Positions 1 through 11,149 are shown, counted from the first letter of the stretch. The stretch: 50,997 nucleotides of DNA from Shewanella sairae (GCF_023283535.1 NZ_JAKILT010000038.1:1-50997), one strand, 5' to 3'. Numbers and translations: made by a program. Notes: generated from the sequence alone by a model not told the origin.

Positions 1-2
1 AT

Positions 3-87
<85 letters not shown>

Positions 88-107
88 TCGAGTTTAAGTA
101 GTTTTGT

Positions 108-182
108 TGGGGTATCGCCAAGCGGTAAGGCACCGGGTTTTGATCTCGGCATTCCCAGGTTCAAATCCTGGTACCCCAGCCA
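108..182 (+). tRNA. tRNA-Gln (anticodon UUG)
   Basis: A 75-nt tRNA with acceptor stem TGGGGTA/TACCCCA, anticodon stem CCGGG/CTCGG and loop TTTTGAT, giving anticodon UUG, and an encoded CCA end. The T arm has GGTTCAAAT. It is probably co-transcribed with the preceding tRNA-Leu and is followed at once by an intrinsic terminator. Confidence 0.95.
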
Positions 183-191
183 TATAAAAGA

Positions 192-217
192 AAGCTCATC
201 TTAGGATGAGCTTTTTT
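192..217 (+). terminator. Intrinsic terminator of the tRNA operon
   Basis: A perfect 9-bp stem AAGCTCATC/GATGAGCTT with a TTAG loop runs directly into a T tract, starting 9 nt after tRNA-Gln. Confidence 0.85.
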
Positions 218-398
218 GCATTTGGCGTTTTATACCCCTTTCGATTCGCTTTAGCATATCTTGTTATACCATTCCATCTTAACACTTAGTCATCTTTGCC
301 CAATCTCTTTGGCACAGTGACATCACTCTTTTTCTGATCGAGATAAAGTTATACCCTCTTCATAGGTATAAGTTTTTAAATGAGGATATGAGATCATA

Positions 399-664
399 AT
401 ACCAATTAGTATAAGAAGTTGATCTGCTCAGAGCGTTTTTGGCAAACTAATTCAAGGCGAATAACTGAAAGAATGGTTGTTCCCTTGTGAAGTTATTCAA
501 CGTAGAAGTAGGCAGCCAAAAACGCTCCAGAATGGCGAGTTTTAGCGGCTCTGATACTGCGTTAACAAGTTTGAACGTAGAATAACTATGCTCTTCACTC
601 GTTGCCTTGTCTCAGTGCCGCTAAATTCTCGCTGAGCGACCAAACCTTTATACTAATTGGTATA
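399..664. mobile_element. MITE-like inverted-repeat element, about 265 bp
   Basis: The element is bounded by a perfect 15-bp terminal inverted repeat, ATACCAATTAGTATA at 399-413 and TATACTAATTGGTAT at 649-663. It contains two hairpin modules. The left one pairs GAGCGTTTTTGGC (431-443) with GCCAAAAACGCTC (515-527), with a nested GAATAACT/AGTTATTC pair (459-466/491-498). The right one pairs 535-549 with 617-632 almost perfectly around AGCGGC/GCCGCT. There is no coding capacity. Short palindromic elements with ACCAATTAGTATA ends are common in Shewanella and relatives as far as I recall, and I infer a non-autonomous transposable element. Confidence 0.65.
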
Positions 665-1256
665 ACTCATTACTGATTGGTAATAGCTATCAAGAAGGTA
701 AACAAGCTGAAGTCGACATGGCTGACGCATTCAGGGTGGTATGTGTTCTGGAGCGGTCCCAATGTCATTTATATCGACTATTGTGCTTTGCCCGAGTGTT
801 TACTTGATGGCACGCAGAAAATGCTATAGCAAGCCAGTCTGCTTAGCTGAACATGTCAAAGGGACTCGTCGTGAGTGGTTTATAGAGGATAGAGATGGCT
901 GTAAGCGGTCAGAAGCCGAGTATGCCGCGATGCTTATAGATGTTGAGGGTGAGCGGAATGGATGGCATAGATGCTAGAGCATTTTTGTGCTTTTAATGAA
1001 GCGGGGTCATTTATACTGATTGGTATTAGAAGCAGCCTACATAAAGCAGCGCTATCTGATGTTGTCTGAGCCTAGTTTGAAAGCATATCGACTATTTACC
1101 ATTAGTGACCGATACCTGAACAGAATAGTTCTTGCTCGTTTCGGCGCTTTTCATATTAAGCATACACTTGTCCTTATTCAGCAAAAATAAGCTCATAGCC
1201 TACTACATAAGCTAAAATATCGTCGATTTATCAAAAGCCTCCCACTAGGTTTGATG
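665..1256. other. Gene-poor stretch with relics of the same repeat and a doubtful 78-codon ORF
   Basis: This is the rest of the 1.1-kb gap between the tRNA operon and prs. Degenerate copies of the element's right end occur at about 672-685 (ACTGATTGGTAAT) and 1011-1027 (TTATACTGATTGGTATT), and a left-end-like TTATACCAATCTAA lies at about 1256-1270. An open frame at 741-977 (ATG, 78 codons) matches no family I know. It has no convincing ribosome-binding site and sits between repeat relics, so it may be a decayed gene fragment. Confidence 0.4.
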
Positions 1257-1277
1257 TTATACCAATCTAACGGCATA

Positions 1278-1307
1278 AAAAAACGCACTCCACGGAGTGC
1301 GTTTTTA
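1278..1307 (-). terminator. Intrinsic terminator of the lolB-ispE-prs transcript
   Basis: An 11-bp stem AAAACGCACTC/GAGTGCGTTTT with a CACG loop is flanked by A and T tracts. It lies about 35 bp after the prs stop and could act in both directions. Confidence 0.8.
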
Positions 1308-1341
1308 TTACTACTTCAGTTAAAGACTAATTCGTAGTGAA

Positions 1342-2289
1342 TTAGTGCTTGAACATTGCAGAAATAGATTCTTCGTTGCTTACGCGGCGAATTGCTTCAG
1401 CCATAACAGTAGACATAGTTAACTGTGAAACTTTGTCTAGAGCAGCAATTTCAGGGCTTAATGGAATCGTGTCAGTCACAATCACTTCATCAATTACTGA
1501 TTCAGCGATGTTCTTCGCAGCGTTACCAGAAAATACTGGGTGAGTCGCGTAAGCGAAAACGCGGTTTGCACCGTGTTCTTTTAATGCTTCAGCAGCTTTA
1601 CACAGTGTGCCGCCAGTATCGATCATGTCATCAACGATGATGCAATCACGGCCTTGAACGTCACCAATGATGTGCATAACTTGCGCAACGTTGGCTTGTG
1701 GACGACGCTTATCGATAATTGCTAAGTCAGAATCATCAAGTAGTTTAGCTACTGCACGAGCACGTACAACACCACCGATGTCTGGAGAAACAACTACTGG
1801 GTTTTCTAGGTTCTTAGCTAACATATCTTCTAGTAACACTGGGCTACCGAATACGTTATCAACTGGAACGTCAAAGAAACCTTGAATTTGCTCTGCGTGT
1901 AGATCACAAGTCAATACGCGGTCAACACCAACGCTTGAAAGGAAATCTGCAACAACTTTAGCAGTGATAGGTACACGAGCACTACGAACACGACGGTCCT
2001 GACGCGCGTAACCAAAGTAAGGAATAACCGCTGTAATACGACCAGCTGATGCACGGCGAAGCGCGTCAACCATAACGATAAGTTCCATTAGGTTATCGTT
2101 AGTAGGAGCGCATGTAGATTGAATGATAAATACATCCGCACCACGTACATTTTCATTAATTTGGACACTGATTTCGCCGTCACTGAAAACGCCTACTTCT
2201 GCGTCTCCAAGTTTACAAAATAGACGATCGGCTATCTTCTTAGCGAGACTAGGTGTTGCGTTACCGGCAAAAAGTTTAATGTCAGGCAC
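1342..2289 (-). CDS. prs: Ribose-phosphate pyrophosphokinase (PRPP synthetase)
   Basis: Makes 5-phosphoribosyl 1-diphosphate from ribose 5-phosphate and ATP in the cytosol, feeding purine, pyrimidine, NAD, histidine and tryptophan synthesis. The protein has 315 aa, the usual length of bacterial class I Prs. Visible landmarks are the RQD region near residue 96, the catalytic His131 in DLHAEQIQG, the flexible-loop KRR at 194-196 and the PRPP-binding signature DDMIDTGGT at 220-228. It is the last gene of lolB-ispE-prs, 65 bp after ispE, an order conserved in gammaproteobacteria. A terminator follows. Confidence 0.97.
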   Translation of the reverse strand: MPDIKLFAGNATPSLAKKIADRLFCKLGDAEVGVFSDGEISVQINENVRGADVFIIQSTCAPTNDNLMELIVMVDALRRASAGRITAVIPYFGYARQDRRVRSARVPITAKVVADFLSSVGVDRVLTCDLHAEQIQGFFDVPVDNVFGSPVLLEDMLAKNLENPVVVSPDIGGVVRARAVAKLLDDSDLAIIDKRRPQANVAQVMHIIGDVQGRDCIIVDDMIDTGGTLCKAAEALKEHGANRVFAYATHPVFSGNAAKNIAESVIDEVIVTDTIPLSPEIAALDKVSQLTMSTVMAEAIRRVSNEESISAMFKH

Positions 2290-2354
2290 TGTTGAACCTC
2301 AGGCGTATGCTTCATGATAGTGGCTGGGATTAAAAAAAGTATCCCAGAATTTGG

Positions 2355-3209
2355 TTAACACTGAGCTAATCTCAATGTTAACGGCGATATATTTGCCCCT
2401 TTTGCAACAAAGCCTTGTATCGATGCAGGCAATTTCGCCAATACATCTTTAGCTTCATGCTCTTGTTCGAATTGACCAAAAACGCATGCTCCGGTTCCGG
2501 TCATTCTGGACGGCGCATATTCTAGCAGCCAGCCCAAGGTTTTGGCAACTTGAGGGTGACGTTTTGCGACTAATGTTTGGCAGTCGTTTTGCCATGGGCT
2601 GCTCATTAATGTACCGAGATCTAGCTTTGGCGTGTTACGCGGCAGTTCGGCATCCTGAAATACTTCTGCCGTTGACACGTGTACTTGAGGAATGAGCACT
2701 AAATACCAGGGTTCAGTTGGCTCTACATTAATCAATTTTTCACCGACGCCTTCGGCAAAAGCAGAAAAACCATTAATAAAAACAGGTACATCAGCACCAA
2801 GTGTGAGTCCTATTTTTGCAAGTTCACCGGAGGGTAAGCCGGTTCCCCATAGCTGGTTCAGTGCGACAAGTGTGGTCGCTGCATCTGAAGAACCACCACC
2901 AAGACCGCCTCCCATAGGTAAGCGTTTATCAAGCCAGATTTCTGCACCTTGCTGACAATTTGTATGAGCTTGCAATGATTTTGCAGCCTTGAGAATTAAG
3001 TTATCGCTGTCAGCGACAACGCCAGCTAGATTGGAGTGTAATGTTAGTGTTGGCTTATTGACTACTTTGAAGTCTAGGTAATCACAATGTTCTACAAATT
3101 GAAACAATGTTTGTAGTTCATGATAACCATCAGGGCGTCTGCCATTAATGTGTAAAAACAGGTTCAACTTGGCTGGTGCTGGCCAGCCCAAGGAAAGTGA
3201 CGCAGTCAT
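2355..3209 (-). CDS. ispE: 4-diphosphocytidyl-2-C-methyl-D-erythritol kinase
   Basis: ATP-dependent kinase of the MEP pathway for isoprenoid precursors. The 284-aa protein is a typical GHMP kinase. Residues PAKLNLFLH put the active-site lysine at 14, GYHEL gives His30, the ATP-binding glycine-rich loop [14 protein letters not shown] lies at 98-111, and LGADVPVF gives the catalytic aspartate at about 140. The start overlaps the lolB stop by 4 bp (ATGA), which points to translational coupling within a lolB-ispE-prs operon. Confidence 0.96.
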   Translation of the reverse strand: MTASLSLGWPAPAKLNLFLHINGRRPDGYHELQTLFQFVEHCDYLDFKVVNKPTLTLHSNLAGVVADSDNLILKAAKSLQAHTNCQQGAEIWLDKRLPMGGGLGGGSSDAATTLVALNQLWGTGLPSGELAKIGLTLGADVPVFINGFSAFAEGVGEKLINVEPTEPWYLVLIPQVHVSTAEVFQDAELPRNTPKLDLGTLMSSPWQNDCQTLVAKRHPQVAKTLGWLLEYAPSRMTGTGACVFGQFEQEHEAKDVLAKLPASIQGFVAKGANISPLTLRLAQC

Positions 3210-3865
3210 AAAGAGTTCTCAATGTCTGAGTTAGGTTTAATTATTACTTGGCTTTCTGGTGCTAGAGCTTGCCATTGATTCAATTGTAACTTCAAGCGGA
3301 CTTTATCACGTTGTAATTCGAGTAAACGCGGCACTTCGGCACCGCTTTGGGTCTGCCAGCTATTAAATTCAACTTCCCAAGGTGGAAACTGCTCTGCATT
3401 GATTAATTTAATCGGCCGTTGTTGACTGTCACTGCTAATCAGTTTGTCGTCAGCAGTTAGTTGCCCGGTGATCCATAATGGTAATGAATCTATCGGTATT
3501 GACCAGCCAGATACGCGCGTAAGCAAACGCTGGGCATCAGTGTCTTGATATGTGTTGCCGTCAACTTCAAGTGTGACTAAGCCGGCTTGGCTAGATAAAG
3601 ACAATACGGTAGTGCCAAGCATAGTGGTTAGTTTGAGCTCGTCTCGCTCAGGGCTATGTAACCAATAAAGGTTGGTACTGAACCTGTCCTCTGGTGTTCT
3701 AACTGCAAGTTTTCCCTGCATTTCCCATGCACTAGCTTGCTGCACTTTGTTAACAGAGACGGGAACTAGGTTGTCTGGTATGGTAGTTGAGCAACCGCTA
3801 ATTAAAAAGATGCTCAATATCACCCATAGATAAGTGTTTTTTGTGAAGCTGCTCAAATTATTCAT
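3206..3865 (-). CDS. lolB: Outer-membrane lipoprotein insertion factor LolB
   Basis: LolB accepts lipoproteins from the periplasmic carrier LolA and inserts them into the inner leaflet of the outer membrane. The 219-aa product starts with a hydrophobic signal segment ending in the lipobox LISGC, so Cys25 should be lipidated. The rest fits the LolB beta-half-barrel fold, with an early [17 protein letters not shown] stretch typical of the family. It is the first gene of the minus-strand operon and is divergent from hemA. Confidence 0.93.
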   Translation of the reverse strand: MNNLSSFTKNTYLWVILSIFLISGCSTTIPDNLVPVSVNKVQQASAWEMQGKLAVRTPEDRFSTNLYWLHSPERDELKLTTMLGTTVLSLSSQAGLVTLEVDGNTYQDTDAQRLLTRVSGWSIPIDSLPLWITGQLTADDKLISSDSQQRPIKLINAEQFPPWEVEFNSWQTQSGAEVPRLLELQRDKVRLKLQLNQWQALAPESQVIIKPNSDIENSL

Positions 3866-4134
3866 CTATTACTGATATAAAAGAGCCCTTATGATACGAG
3901 GGCTTGAGTAATTTACCAATGCCCATATGCAAAAATAACCATTTGTACAATGCTTAATGTCGTTTAAGCGTGAAATATCTATATACGAATAGTTAAAAAA
4001 GTGATGCTAATTGAAAAAATGGGTAAGAACAGAGATTATTATTCGGTTTTGTTAAGCGTATTCTGTTTTTAACAAAATCAATTCAGTAGAATGGCAGCCA
4101 TAAATGAGATGCCCAAGAGTCCAGAACGAGTCAA
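3866..4134. promoter_or_regulatory. Divergent lolB/hemA promoter region with a 9-bp inverted repeat
   Basis: This 269-bp gap must hold the start signals for both operons. A perfect inverted repeat TTTTGTTAA (4047-4055) / TTAACAAAA (4069-4077) separated by 13 bp lies 60-90 bp before hemA and could be an operator or an mRNA stem. I cannot name a regulator and no promoter stands out clearly. Confidence 0.35.
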
Positions 4135-5385
4135 ATGAGCCTTGTAGCAATCGGAATTAACCATAAAACGGCCACGGTCGACCTACGTGAGAAAGTCGCA
4201 TTCGCACCAGACAGAATTCATGATGCTATGAAGAGTCTTGCGTCTCGTACTCAATCGGGCGAAGCCGTTATTATCTCCACCTGTAACCGTACAGAACTTT
4301 ATTGTAATAACAGTGAAGCTGCTGACGTAGTTGCGTGGCTGGAAGAATACCATCAACTGTCGCATGAAGATGTTGAGCCCTGCTTGTACCAATACAAAGG
4401 GCAAGAAGCAGTTAAACATTTAATGCGTGTATCTGCTGGTCTAGATTCTTTGATTTTAGGTGAGCCGCAGATTTTAGGCCAAGTTAAGCAATCTTTTGTA
4501 AAAGCAAAAGAGGCGGGAACAGTGGCTTCAACAATGGATAAGCTATTTCAAAATACCTTTTCCGTTGCTAAAAAAATCCGCACAGAAACTGAAATCGGTG
4601 CCGCTGCAGTATCAGTCGCTTTTGCTGCTGTTAGCATGGCCAAGCACATCTTCTCTTCCCTGAGTACGACCCAAGTATTATTGGTCGGTGCAGGTGAGAC
4701 GATTGAGCTAGTGGCGCGCCACCTAAAAGACAATGGTGTTAAAGCCATGGTGGTGGCAAACCGTACAATTTCACGTGCCGAAGCCATGTGTGATGAGTTC
4801 GGTGCAACAGCAATTACACTAGAACAGATCCCAGATTTTCTCCCTAAGGCCGATATCGTGATATCCTCTACGGCTAGCCCATTGCCAATTCTTGGTAAAG
4901 GCATGGTAGAAAAAGCGCTTAAGCAACGTCGTCATCAACCTATGTTGTTGGTAGATATAGCAGTTCCTCGAGATATCGAGGCTGAAGTCGCGGATTTAGA
5001 TGATGCATTCCTCTACACCGTTGATGACCTGCAAAGCATTATTGAACAGAATATGGCTTCTCGACGAGAAGCCGCCGAGCAAGCAGAATTAATTGCAGAC
5101 GATCAAGCTCATCTATTTATGGAATGGATCCGCTCATTAGAGTCGGTAGACAGTATCCGTGAATATCGCACCCAAAGTATGGCGATTAAAGATGAGTTGG
5201 TAGAGCGAGCGGTCAACAAGTTGGCCCAAGGTGGTAATAGTGAGCAAGTCTTACTGGAGCTGGCCAATAAGCTGACCAACAAGCTGATCCACGCACCGAC
5301 ACAAGCGCTTACCGCTGCGAGTCGCCAAGGGGATTTAAACTCTCTTGGACAATTAAGAGCTGTGCTTGGACTAGATAAAGACTAA
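4135..5385 (+). CDS. hemA: Glutamyl-tRNA reductase
   Basis: NADPH-dependent reduction of glutamyl-tRNA(Glu) to glutamate-1-semialdehyde, the first committed step of heme synthesis by the C5 route. The protein has 416 aa. The nucleophilic cysteine is Cys50 in [10 protein letters not shown], the substrate loop [16 protein letters not shown] follows near residue 104, and the NADP-binding LLVGAGE is near 184. The acidic C-terminal helical domain is the dimerisation region. It is first in hemA-prfA-prmC, with prfA 13 bp downstream, the gene order found in E. coli. Confidence 0.97.
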   Translation: MSLVAIGINHKTATVDLREKVAFAPDRIHDAMKSLASRTQSGEAVIISTCNRTELYCNNSEAADVVAWLEEYHQLSHEDVEPCLYQYKGQEAVKHLMRVSAGLDSLILGEPQILGQVKQSFVKAKEAGTVASTMDKLFQNTFSVAKKIRTETEIGAAAVSVAFAAVSMAKHIFSSLSTTQVLLVGAGETIELVARHLKDNGVKAMVVANRTISRAEAMCDEFGATAITLEQIPDFLPKADIVISSTASPLPILGKGMVEKALKQRRHQPMLLVDIAVPRDIEAEVADLDDAFLYTVDDLQSIIEQNMASRREAAEQAELIADDQAHLFMEWIRSLESVDSIREYRTQSMAIKDELVERAVNKLAQGGNSEQVLLELANKLTNKLIHAPTQALTAASRQGDLNSLGQLRAVLGLDKD

Positions 5386-5398
5386 GGTTAGCGTTTAA

Positions 5399-6484
5399 AT
5401 GAAGGACAGTGTGATTCGTAAGCTTGAAGGCTTACTTGAACGTAACGAAGAAGTATTGGCGTTACTGAGCGATGCAGGTGTTATCGCTGATCAGGAGCGT
5501 TTTCGCGCCTTGTCTAAGGAATATTCTCAATTAGAGGATGTGGTTCGTGCTTTTAAAGCATTTCAGCAAGCAGAAGAAGACTTAGAGTCTGCTAAAGAGA
5601 TGATGGAAGAAGACGATGCCGACCTTAAAGAGATGGCTCAGGAAGAGTACAAAGAAGCAAAAGCAAAAATTGCAGAATTAGAAGACGAACTGCAAATCCT
5701 GTTACTGCCAAAAGATCCTAATGATGATAATAACTGCTTTATTGAAATTCGCGCTGGCGCGGGTGGTGATGAAGCGGCTATTTTTGCGGGCGACTTGTTC
5801 CGCATGTACAGCAAGTTTGCTGAAGGCAAGCGCTGGCAAATTGAAGTCATGAACACCAACGAAGGTGAGCATGGCGGCTTTAAAGAAGTGATTGCCAAAA
5901 TCAGCGGTGAAGGCGTTTACGGTAAGCTTAAGTTTGAGTCAGGTGGACACCGTGTACAACGCGTGCCAGAAACAGAATCTCAAGGTCGTGTACATACTTC
6001 TGCTTGTACCGTTATCGTATTGCCTGAAGTGCCAGAAGCTGAAGCGATTGAAATCAATAAAGCCGACTTGAAAGTGGATACGTTCCGCGCATCAGGTGCC
6101 GGTGGTCAGCACGTTAACAAAACTGACTCTGCGATTCGTATTACCCACATTCCAACCGGTATCGTGGTTGAATGTCAGGATCAACGTTCACAGCATAAGA
6201 ACCGCGCCCAGGCAATGAGTGTACTTGCTGCACGTATTCAAGCAGTAGAAGACGAGAAGCGTCGTAGTGCTGAAGAAAGTACTCGTCGTAACTTGGTATC
6301 GTCTGGTGATCGCTCAGAGCGTATTCGTACTTATAACTTCCCACAAGGTCGTGTAAGTGAGCACAGAATTAACTTAACTCTGTACCGTTTAGGCGAATTT
6401 ATGGAAGGTGATATCGATTGCGTTATTGAGCCTCTCATTTTAGAAAACCAAGCGGATATGCTTGCAGCACTGGGTGAAGGCTAA
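5399..6484 (+). CDS. prfA: Peptide chain release factor 1
   Basis: Recognises UAA and UAG stop codons and triggers hydrolysis of peptidyl-tRNA on the ribosome. The 361-aa protein has the codon-reading tripeptide in the form Pro-Glu-Thr at 190-192 (PxT class, PAT in E. coli) and the catalytic GGQ at 235-237 inside [17 protein letters not shown]. The glutamine of GGQ is the methylation target of PrmC, encoded next. Co-transcription with hemA and prmC is likely from the tight spacing. Confidence 0.97.
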   Translation: MKDSVIRKLEGLLERNEEVLALLSDAGVIADQERFRALSKEYSQLEDVVRAFKAFQQAEEDLESAKEMMEEDDADLKEMAQEEYKEAKAKIAELEDELQILLLPKDPNDDNNCFIEIRAGAGGDEAAIFAGDLFRMYSKFAEGKRWQIEVMNTNEGEHGGFKEVIAKISGEGVYGKLKFESGGHRVQRVPETESQGRVHTSACTVIVLPEVPEAEAIEINKADLKVDTFRASGAGGQHVNKTDSAIRITHIPTGIVVECQDQRSQHKNRAQAMSVLAARIQAVEDEKRRSAEESTRRNLVSSGDRSERIRTYNFPQGRVSEHRINLTLYRLGEFMEGDIDCVIEPLILENQADMLAALGEG

Positions 6485-6530
6485 ACCTTTATCTCATTAT
6501 GACTGTGCTACAAATGAATAAGGATGTTCC

Positions 6531-7373
6531 TTGCAATTAACTATTTCAGGGGCGCTTAATTGGGCCTCTTCTCAGCTTGAAAGCATTTCAGACTCAGCAT
6601 CACTTGATGCTGAAGTGATGCTACTTCACGTTATTAGCAAACCGCGCAGCTATTTATATACTTGGCCAGAAAAAAGCTTAGAACCCGAAGAGGTTTTCGA
6701 GTTTAAGCAGATGTTAGCCAAGCGTCTTCGCGGCAATCCTATTGCGCATATTGTCGGTGAACGTGAATTTTGGTCACTGCCATTTAGAGTGAATCTAACC
6801 ACGCTTATCCCACGCCCAGATACTGAAATACTGGTTGAAACGGCGCTGAATTTACCTTTGGCTGAAAATGCTAAGGTGCTTGATTTAGGTACTGGCACTG
6901 GCGCGATTGCGTTATCGTTAGCCCATGAGCGCAATGAGTGGCAAGTATGTGCGATCGATAAAGTGGATGATGCGGTTGAGCTTGCTAAAGAAAACCGTAC
7001 TAATCTAAAACTTGATCAAGTTGATGTGTTTCAAAGTGATTGGTTTGATGCTGTTGAGTGTTATGACTTTAATTTAATTGTGTCGAACCCTCCTTATATC
7101 GACGAAGAAGATGAACATCTTTCACAGGGCGATGTCAGATTTGAGCCACAAAGTGCATTAACAGCGCCGCTAAGAGGTTTTGCGGATCTGTTTCATATTG
7201 CCGACTGTGCTCGCGATTATTTGGCACCAGGTGGCTATTTGCTACTTGAACATGGTTACCAGCAAGCAATCGAGCTAAGAGAAAAGTTAATTGAACTTGG
7301 CTATGAAAACGTTGCCACTGTGCGTGATTTTGGCAGTAATGACCGCTGTACTTTAGGTCGTTGGCCACGTTAA
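6531..7373 (+). CDS. prmC: Release factor glutamine N5-methyltransferase
   Basis: SAM-dependent enzyme that methylates the GGQ glutamine of release factors 1 and 2. The 280-aa product has an N-terminal helical substrate domain, a SAM-binding VLDLGTGTGAIALSLA near 117-131 and the catalytic NPPY at 186-189. The start is TTG at 6531: an AAGGA ribosome-binding site lies 6 bp upstream and an in-frame TAA at 6519 excludes an earlier start. It directly follows its substrate gene prfA. Confidence 0.95.
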   Translation: MQLTISGALNWASSQLESISDSASLDAEVMLLHVISKPRSYLYTWPEKSLEPEEVFEFKQMLAKRLRGNPIAHIVGEREFWSLPFRVNLTTLIPRPDTEILVETALNLPLAENAKVLDLGTGTGAIALSLAHERNEWQVCAIDKVDDAVELAKENRTNLKLDQVDVFQSDWFDAVECYDFNLIVSNPPYIDEEDEHLSQGDVRFEPQSALTAPLRGFADLFHIADCARDYLAPGGYLLLEHGYQQAIELREKLIELGYENVATVRDFGSNDRCTLGRWPR

Positions 7374-7395
7374 TGCTAGCAATTGATTCAACTTT

Positions 7396-7424
7396 AAAAG
7401 GCACTATTAATAGTGCCTTTTTTA
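7396..7424 (+). terminator. Intrinsic terminator after prmC
   Basis: A 10-bp stem AAAGGCACTA/TAGTGCCTTT with a TTAA loop is followed by a T tract, separating hemA-prfA-prmC from the sirB genes. Confidence 0.8.
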
Positions 7425-7558
7425 TTACTTATTTTTTACCGCCAAAAAAGCGGTGGTTAAACTTTGTGCGGTTCTACAGCTTGTCATAGCGGGATATTGG
7501 TTATGGCTTAACGTATGGGGTACACTAGCCGCCTTTGTCGACTAATAGATCTTTATTC

Positions 7559-7954
7559 ATGGAAACTTTTTACAGTTTGTACCCAGCGTTTAAACATATG
7601 CACATGACGTTAATCGCGACGAGTGTATTGTTTTTCTTAGTCCGTTTCGTGCTGCATTTACGTAAATCCCCAGTATTAGAAAAGAAAGCAATTAAAATTG
7701 CGCCCCATGTTATTGATACTTTCTTACTGCTATCGGGCTTGATCTTGTGTGTTTCTATCCAGCAGTATCCTTTTGTTGACCCATGGATGACAGAAAAACT
7801 AGGTGCTGTAGTGGCTTATATTGTATTGGCTGCTATCGCCCTTAAAGCTAATCGCAATACGCTGTTTAAAGTGTTTGCTGCTTTTGGCGCAATTGGTTGG
7901 GTGGTTTATGCCGCTAAACTTGCGATCCTTAAGCAAGGGGTGTTGCTCGGTTAA
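7559..7954 (+). CDS. sirB2: SirB2-family membrane protein
   Basis: A small integral membrane protein of about 131 aa with four predicted transmembrane helices, beginning METFYSLYPAFKH. SirB2 proteins lie beside sirB1 downstream of prmC in many gammaproteobacteria. Their biochemical role is not established; the name comes from an effect on Salmonella invasion-gene expression. An upstream in-frame TTG at 7535 could add 8 residues, but the ATG fits the family N terminus better. The stop overlaps the sirB1 start by one base, so the two are probably coupled. Confidence 0.85.
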   Translation: METFYSLYPAFKHMHMTLIATSVLFFLVRFVLHLRKSPVLEKKAIKIAPHVIDTFLLLSGLILCVSIQQYPFVDPWMTEKLGAVVAYIVLAAIALKANRNTLFKVFAAFGAIGWVVYAAKLAILKQGVLLG

Positions 7955-8742
7955 TGACTGATTTAACACAAAACGACTCAATACAGCTTCCTGAGACCGC
8001 TTTTGAAATTGCAGAGCATTTAGGTTTTTCTAAGCAAAAAAATGCAAACTGGGCCTGGCTAGAATTAGCTGGCTCAGTGTTAAGTTTCTACGTGGTTGAT
8101 AGGCACGATCGTTTAAATGGGCTCCTTAAGTGGTTTTATAACGATTTAGGCTTTTGCGCCCGAGAAGCATACTACAGTGCTGAAGCTGCGGATTTAGGTA
8201 AGTGCCTGACGTCAAAACAAGGCAATAGCACAACGTTGGCGACAGTGTTGATGTTATTGGGCAAGCAGCTCGACTTATCGCTTGAGTTACTGTTACTGCC
8301 AGGACAATCCATTTTATGTAGCCGTATTGATGATGAGGTGCGCTATATAGATCCATTAACGGGGACGGATTTATCTAAACATCAGCTACACGTGTTTGTG
8401 CGTGGAGAATTAGGTAATTCGGCCAAGTTTAAGCCTAGTTATTTAAAACCCGCAACGCTTAAACGTATCATTTCTCGGATGATCCATGAAATGAAAGCGG
8501 GTAGCATCGTTGCGCATAATTTTGAGCCAGCATTGGAGTGCTGTAACTTGCTATTGCAATGGCATAGTGACGATTTGAACCTCAATCGTGAGCGAGCCTT
8601 TATTGCACAGCAGTTAGGTTGCATTAGCGTTGCCACCGCAGATTTAACCCATTTTGTGGAAAATAGTCCACACGATCCGGTTATTGAACTGGTGAAGATG
8701 CAATTGAAAGAACTTAAAGAGGAAGTAGAAACTTTCCATTAA
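7954..8742 (+). CDS. sirB1: SirB1-family protein (transglutaminase-like fold plus TPR-like tail)
   Basis: A soluble protein of 262 aa. The first about 170 residues correspond to the transglutaminase-like SirB1 domain, including the run LNGLLKWFYNDLGF and a later region with LLLPGQSILCSRIDD. The C terminus, rich in Leu and Ala helices, resembles tetratricopeptide repeats. The exact function is unknown. The start codon overlaps the sirB2 stop (TAATG), and a terminator follows. Confidence 0.85.
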   Translation: MTDLTQNDSIQLPETAFEIAEHLGFSKQKNANWAWLELAGSVLSFYVVDRHDRLNGLLKWFYNDLGFCAREAYYSAEAADLGKCLTSKQGNSTTLATVLMLLGKQLDLSLELLLLPGQSILCSRIDDEVRYIDPLTGTDLSKHQLHVFVRGELGNSAKFKPSYLKPATLKRIISRMIHEMKAGSIVAHNFEPALECCNLLLQWHSDDLNLNRERAFIAQQLGCISVATADLTHFVENSPHDPVIELVKMQLKELKEEVETFH

Positions 8743-8751
8743 GTATCACAA

Positions 8752-8775
8752 CAGGGCCTTTAAGGCCCTTTTGTG
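8752..8775 (+). terminator. Intrinsic terminator after sirB1
   Basis: GGGCC/GGCCC with an AT-rich 5-nt loop sits directly before TTTT, about 10 bp after the sirB1 stop. Confidence 0.7.
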
Positions 8776-8924
8776 TTGAAATCGAGTGTTGAAAGTCAGC
8801 AGGAAAAACGCCGCCACATAGCGATGGCAATAAAAGCGTTAATATTAAAAACGTTACACCAATAAATTGAATTGTAAGAATAATAATTAGGCAAATCATT
8901 GCCAATTTCTAGGGGATAGAGTTC

Positions 8925-10193
8925 ATGAGTAGTACGGATACAGTGACCAGTGCGCTGGTGACCAATGACGCGACTGCGTTAGGTATTTTAGCGGTCGTGC
9001 TCGGCTTTGTGTTTTATACCAGTAACAGTAGCAATCCTTTTTGGAAGAAGTTTTATACCTTCGTTCCAGCATTGTTAATGTGTTACTTCTTGCCTTCGCT
9101 ATTGAATACCTTTGATATTATCGACGGTAAGACATCAGAGCTTTACTTTGTTGCTTCGCGTTACCTATTACCAGCTTGTTTAGTGTTACTGATTTTGAGT
9201 GTCGACCTAAAAGCGATCCTCTCCCTCGGCCCTAAGGCCATTGTGATGTTTTTGACCGGTACTGTCGGCATTGTTATCGGTGGACCGATTGCGCTGCTTA
9301 TTGTTTCGGCTATTCATCCTGAAATTTTAGGTGTTTCTGGGCCTGATGCCGTATGGCGTGGCATGACCACGCTTGCGGGTAGCTGGATTGGCGGTGGCGC
9401 CAACCAAGCTGCGATGAAAGAGATTTATGAAGTAGGTGGCGATATTTTCTCAATTATGGTGACAGTCGATGTCATCGTGGCCAATATTTGGATGGCAGTG
9501 CTACTGTTTATGGCGTCAAAAGCTAAGCAGATTGATGCCAGAACAGGGGCAGACACCACTGCACTTGAAGCTTTGAAAGACAAAGTTGAAAAATACCATG
9601 CTGAAAATGCACGTATTCCAAGCCTTAACGATTTAATGATGATTGTGGCGATCGGTTTTGGTGTGACAGGTTTTGCTCATATCGTCGCTGATTTACTCGG
9701 TCCATTTTTTGAAACCAATTACCCATGGACGCGTGATTACAGTTTAACGTCTAAGTTCTTTTGGTTGATAGTGACTGTTACTACCATAGGTTTAGCGTTG
9801 TCATTTACTCGTGTGAGACACATTGAAGCGGCTGGCGCGTCAAAAGTCGCGACGGCTTTCTTGTATATTCTAGTGGCAACCATTGGTTTGCATATGGATG
9901 TATCTAAGCTACTAGATGCTGAGAACCTTTGGTATTTTGCAATCGGTATGATTTGGATGATAGTGCACGCCAGCTTTATGCTGATCGTGGCTAAATTAAT
10001 TAAAGCGCCATTGTTCTACATGGCAGTGGGTAGCCAGGCGAATGTGGGTGGCGCGGCATCGGCGCCTGTTGTGGCAGCGGCCTTCCATCCTGCGCTTGCG
10101 CCAGTAGGTGTGCTCCTTGCGGTATTGGGCTATGCTTTAGGCACTTATATGGCATGGATCTGTGGCCAGATTTTACAAGCTGTAGCGAGTTAA
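8925..10193 (+). CDS. DUF819 family integral membrane protein
   Basis: A very hydrophobic 422-aa protein with about ten predicted membrane helices. The repeated motifs GSWIGGGANQAAMKE (near 156) and GSQANVGGAASAPVVAA (near 367) are the paired glycine-rich segments characteristic of DUF819 (YjcL-like) proteins. The substrate is unknown; a carrier-type transporter fold has been suggested for such pairs of inverted halves. It lies between sirB1 and kdsA and has its own leader of about 180 bp. Confidence 0.85.
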   Translation: MSSTDTVTSALVTNDATALGILAVVLGFVFYTSNSSNPFWKKFYTFVPALLMCYFLPSLLNTFDIIDGKTSELYFVASRYLLPACLVLLILSVDLKAILSLGPKAIVMFLTGTVGIVIGGPIALLIVSAIHPEILGVSGPDAVWRGMTTLAGSWIGGGANQAAMKEIYEVGGDIFSIMVTVDVIVANIWMAVLLFMASKAKQIDARTGADTTALEALKDKVEKYHAENARIPSLNDLMMIVAIGFGVTGFAHIVADLLGPFFETNYPWTRDYSLTSKFFWLIVTVTTIGLALSFTRVRHIEAAGASKVATAFLYILVATIGLHMDVSKLLDAENLWYFAIGMIWMIVHASFMLIVAKLIKAPLFYMAVGSQANVGGAASAPVVAAAFHPALAPVGVLLAVLGYALGTYMAWICGQILQAVAS

Positions 10194-10219
10194 CGCGGCA
10201 GCCAAATCCAGTTGATTAA

Positions 10220-11110
<891 letters not shown>

Positions 11111-11149
11111 TTCCTGAGTGTTTTAAGCTGTTTTAGGCTTATTAAATAA

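Noticed and set aside
5966..5974. Pro-Glu-Thr instead of Pro-Ala-Thr in release factor 1 as evidence of altered stop-codon reading
   Set aside because: The middle residue of the PxT motif varies in RF1, while Pro and Thr, which matter for recognition, are kept.
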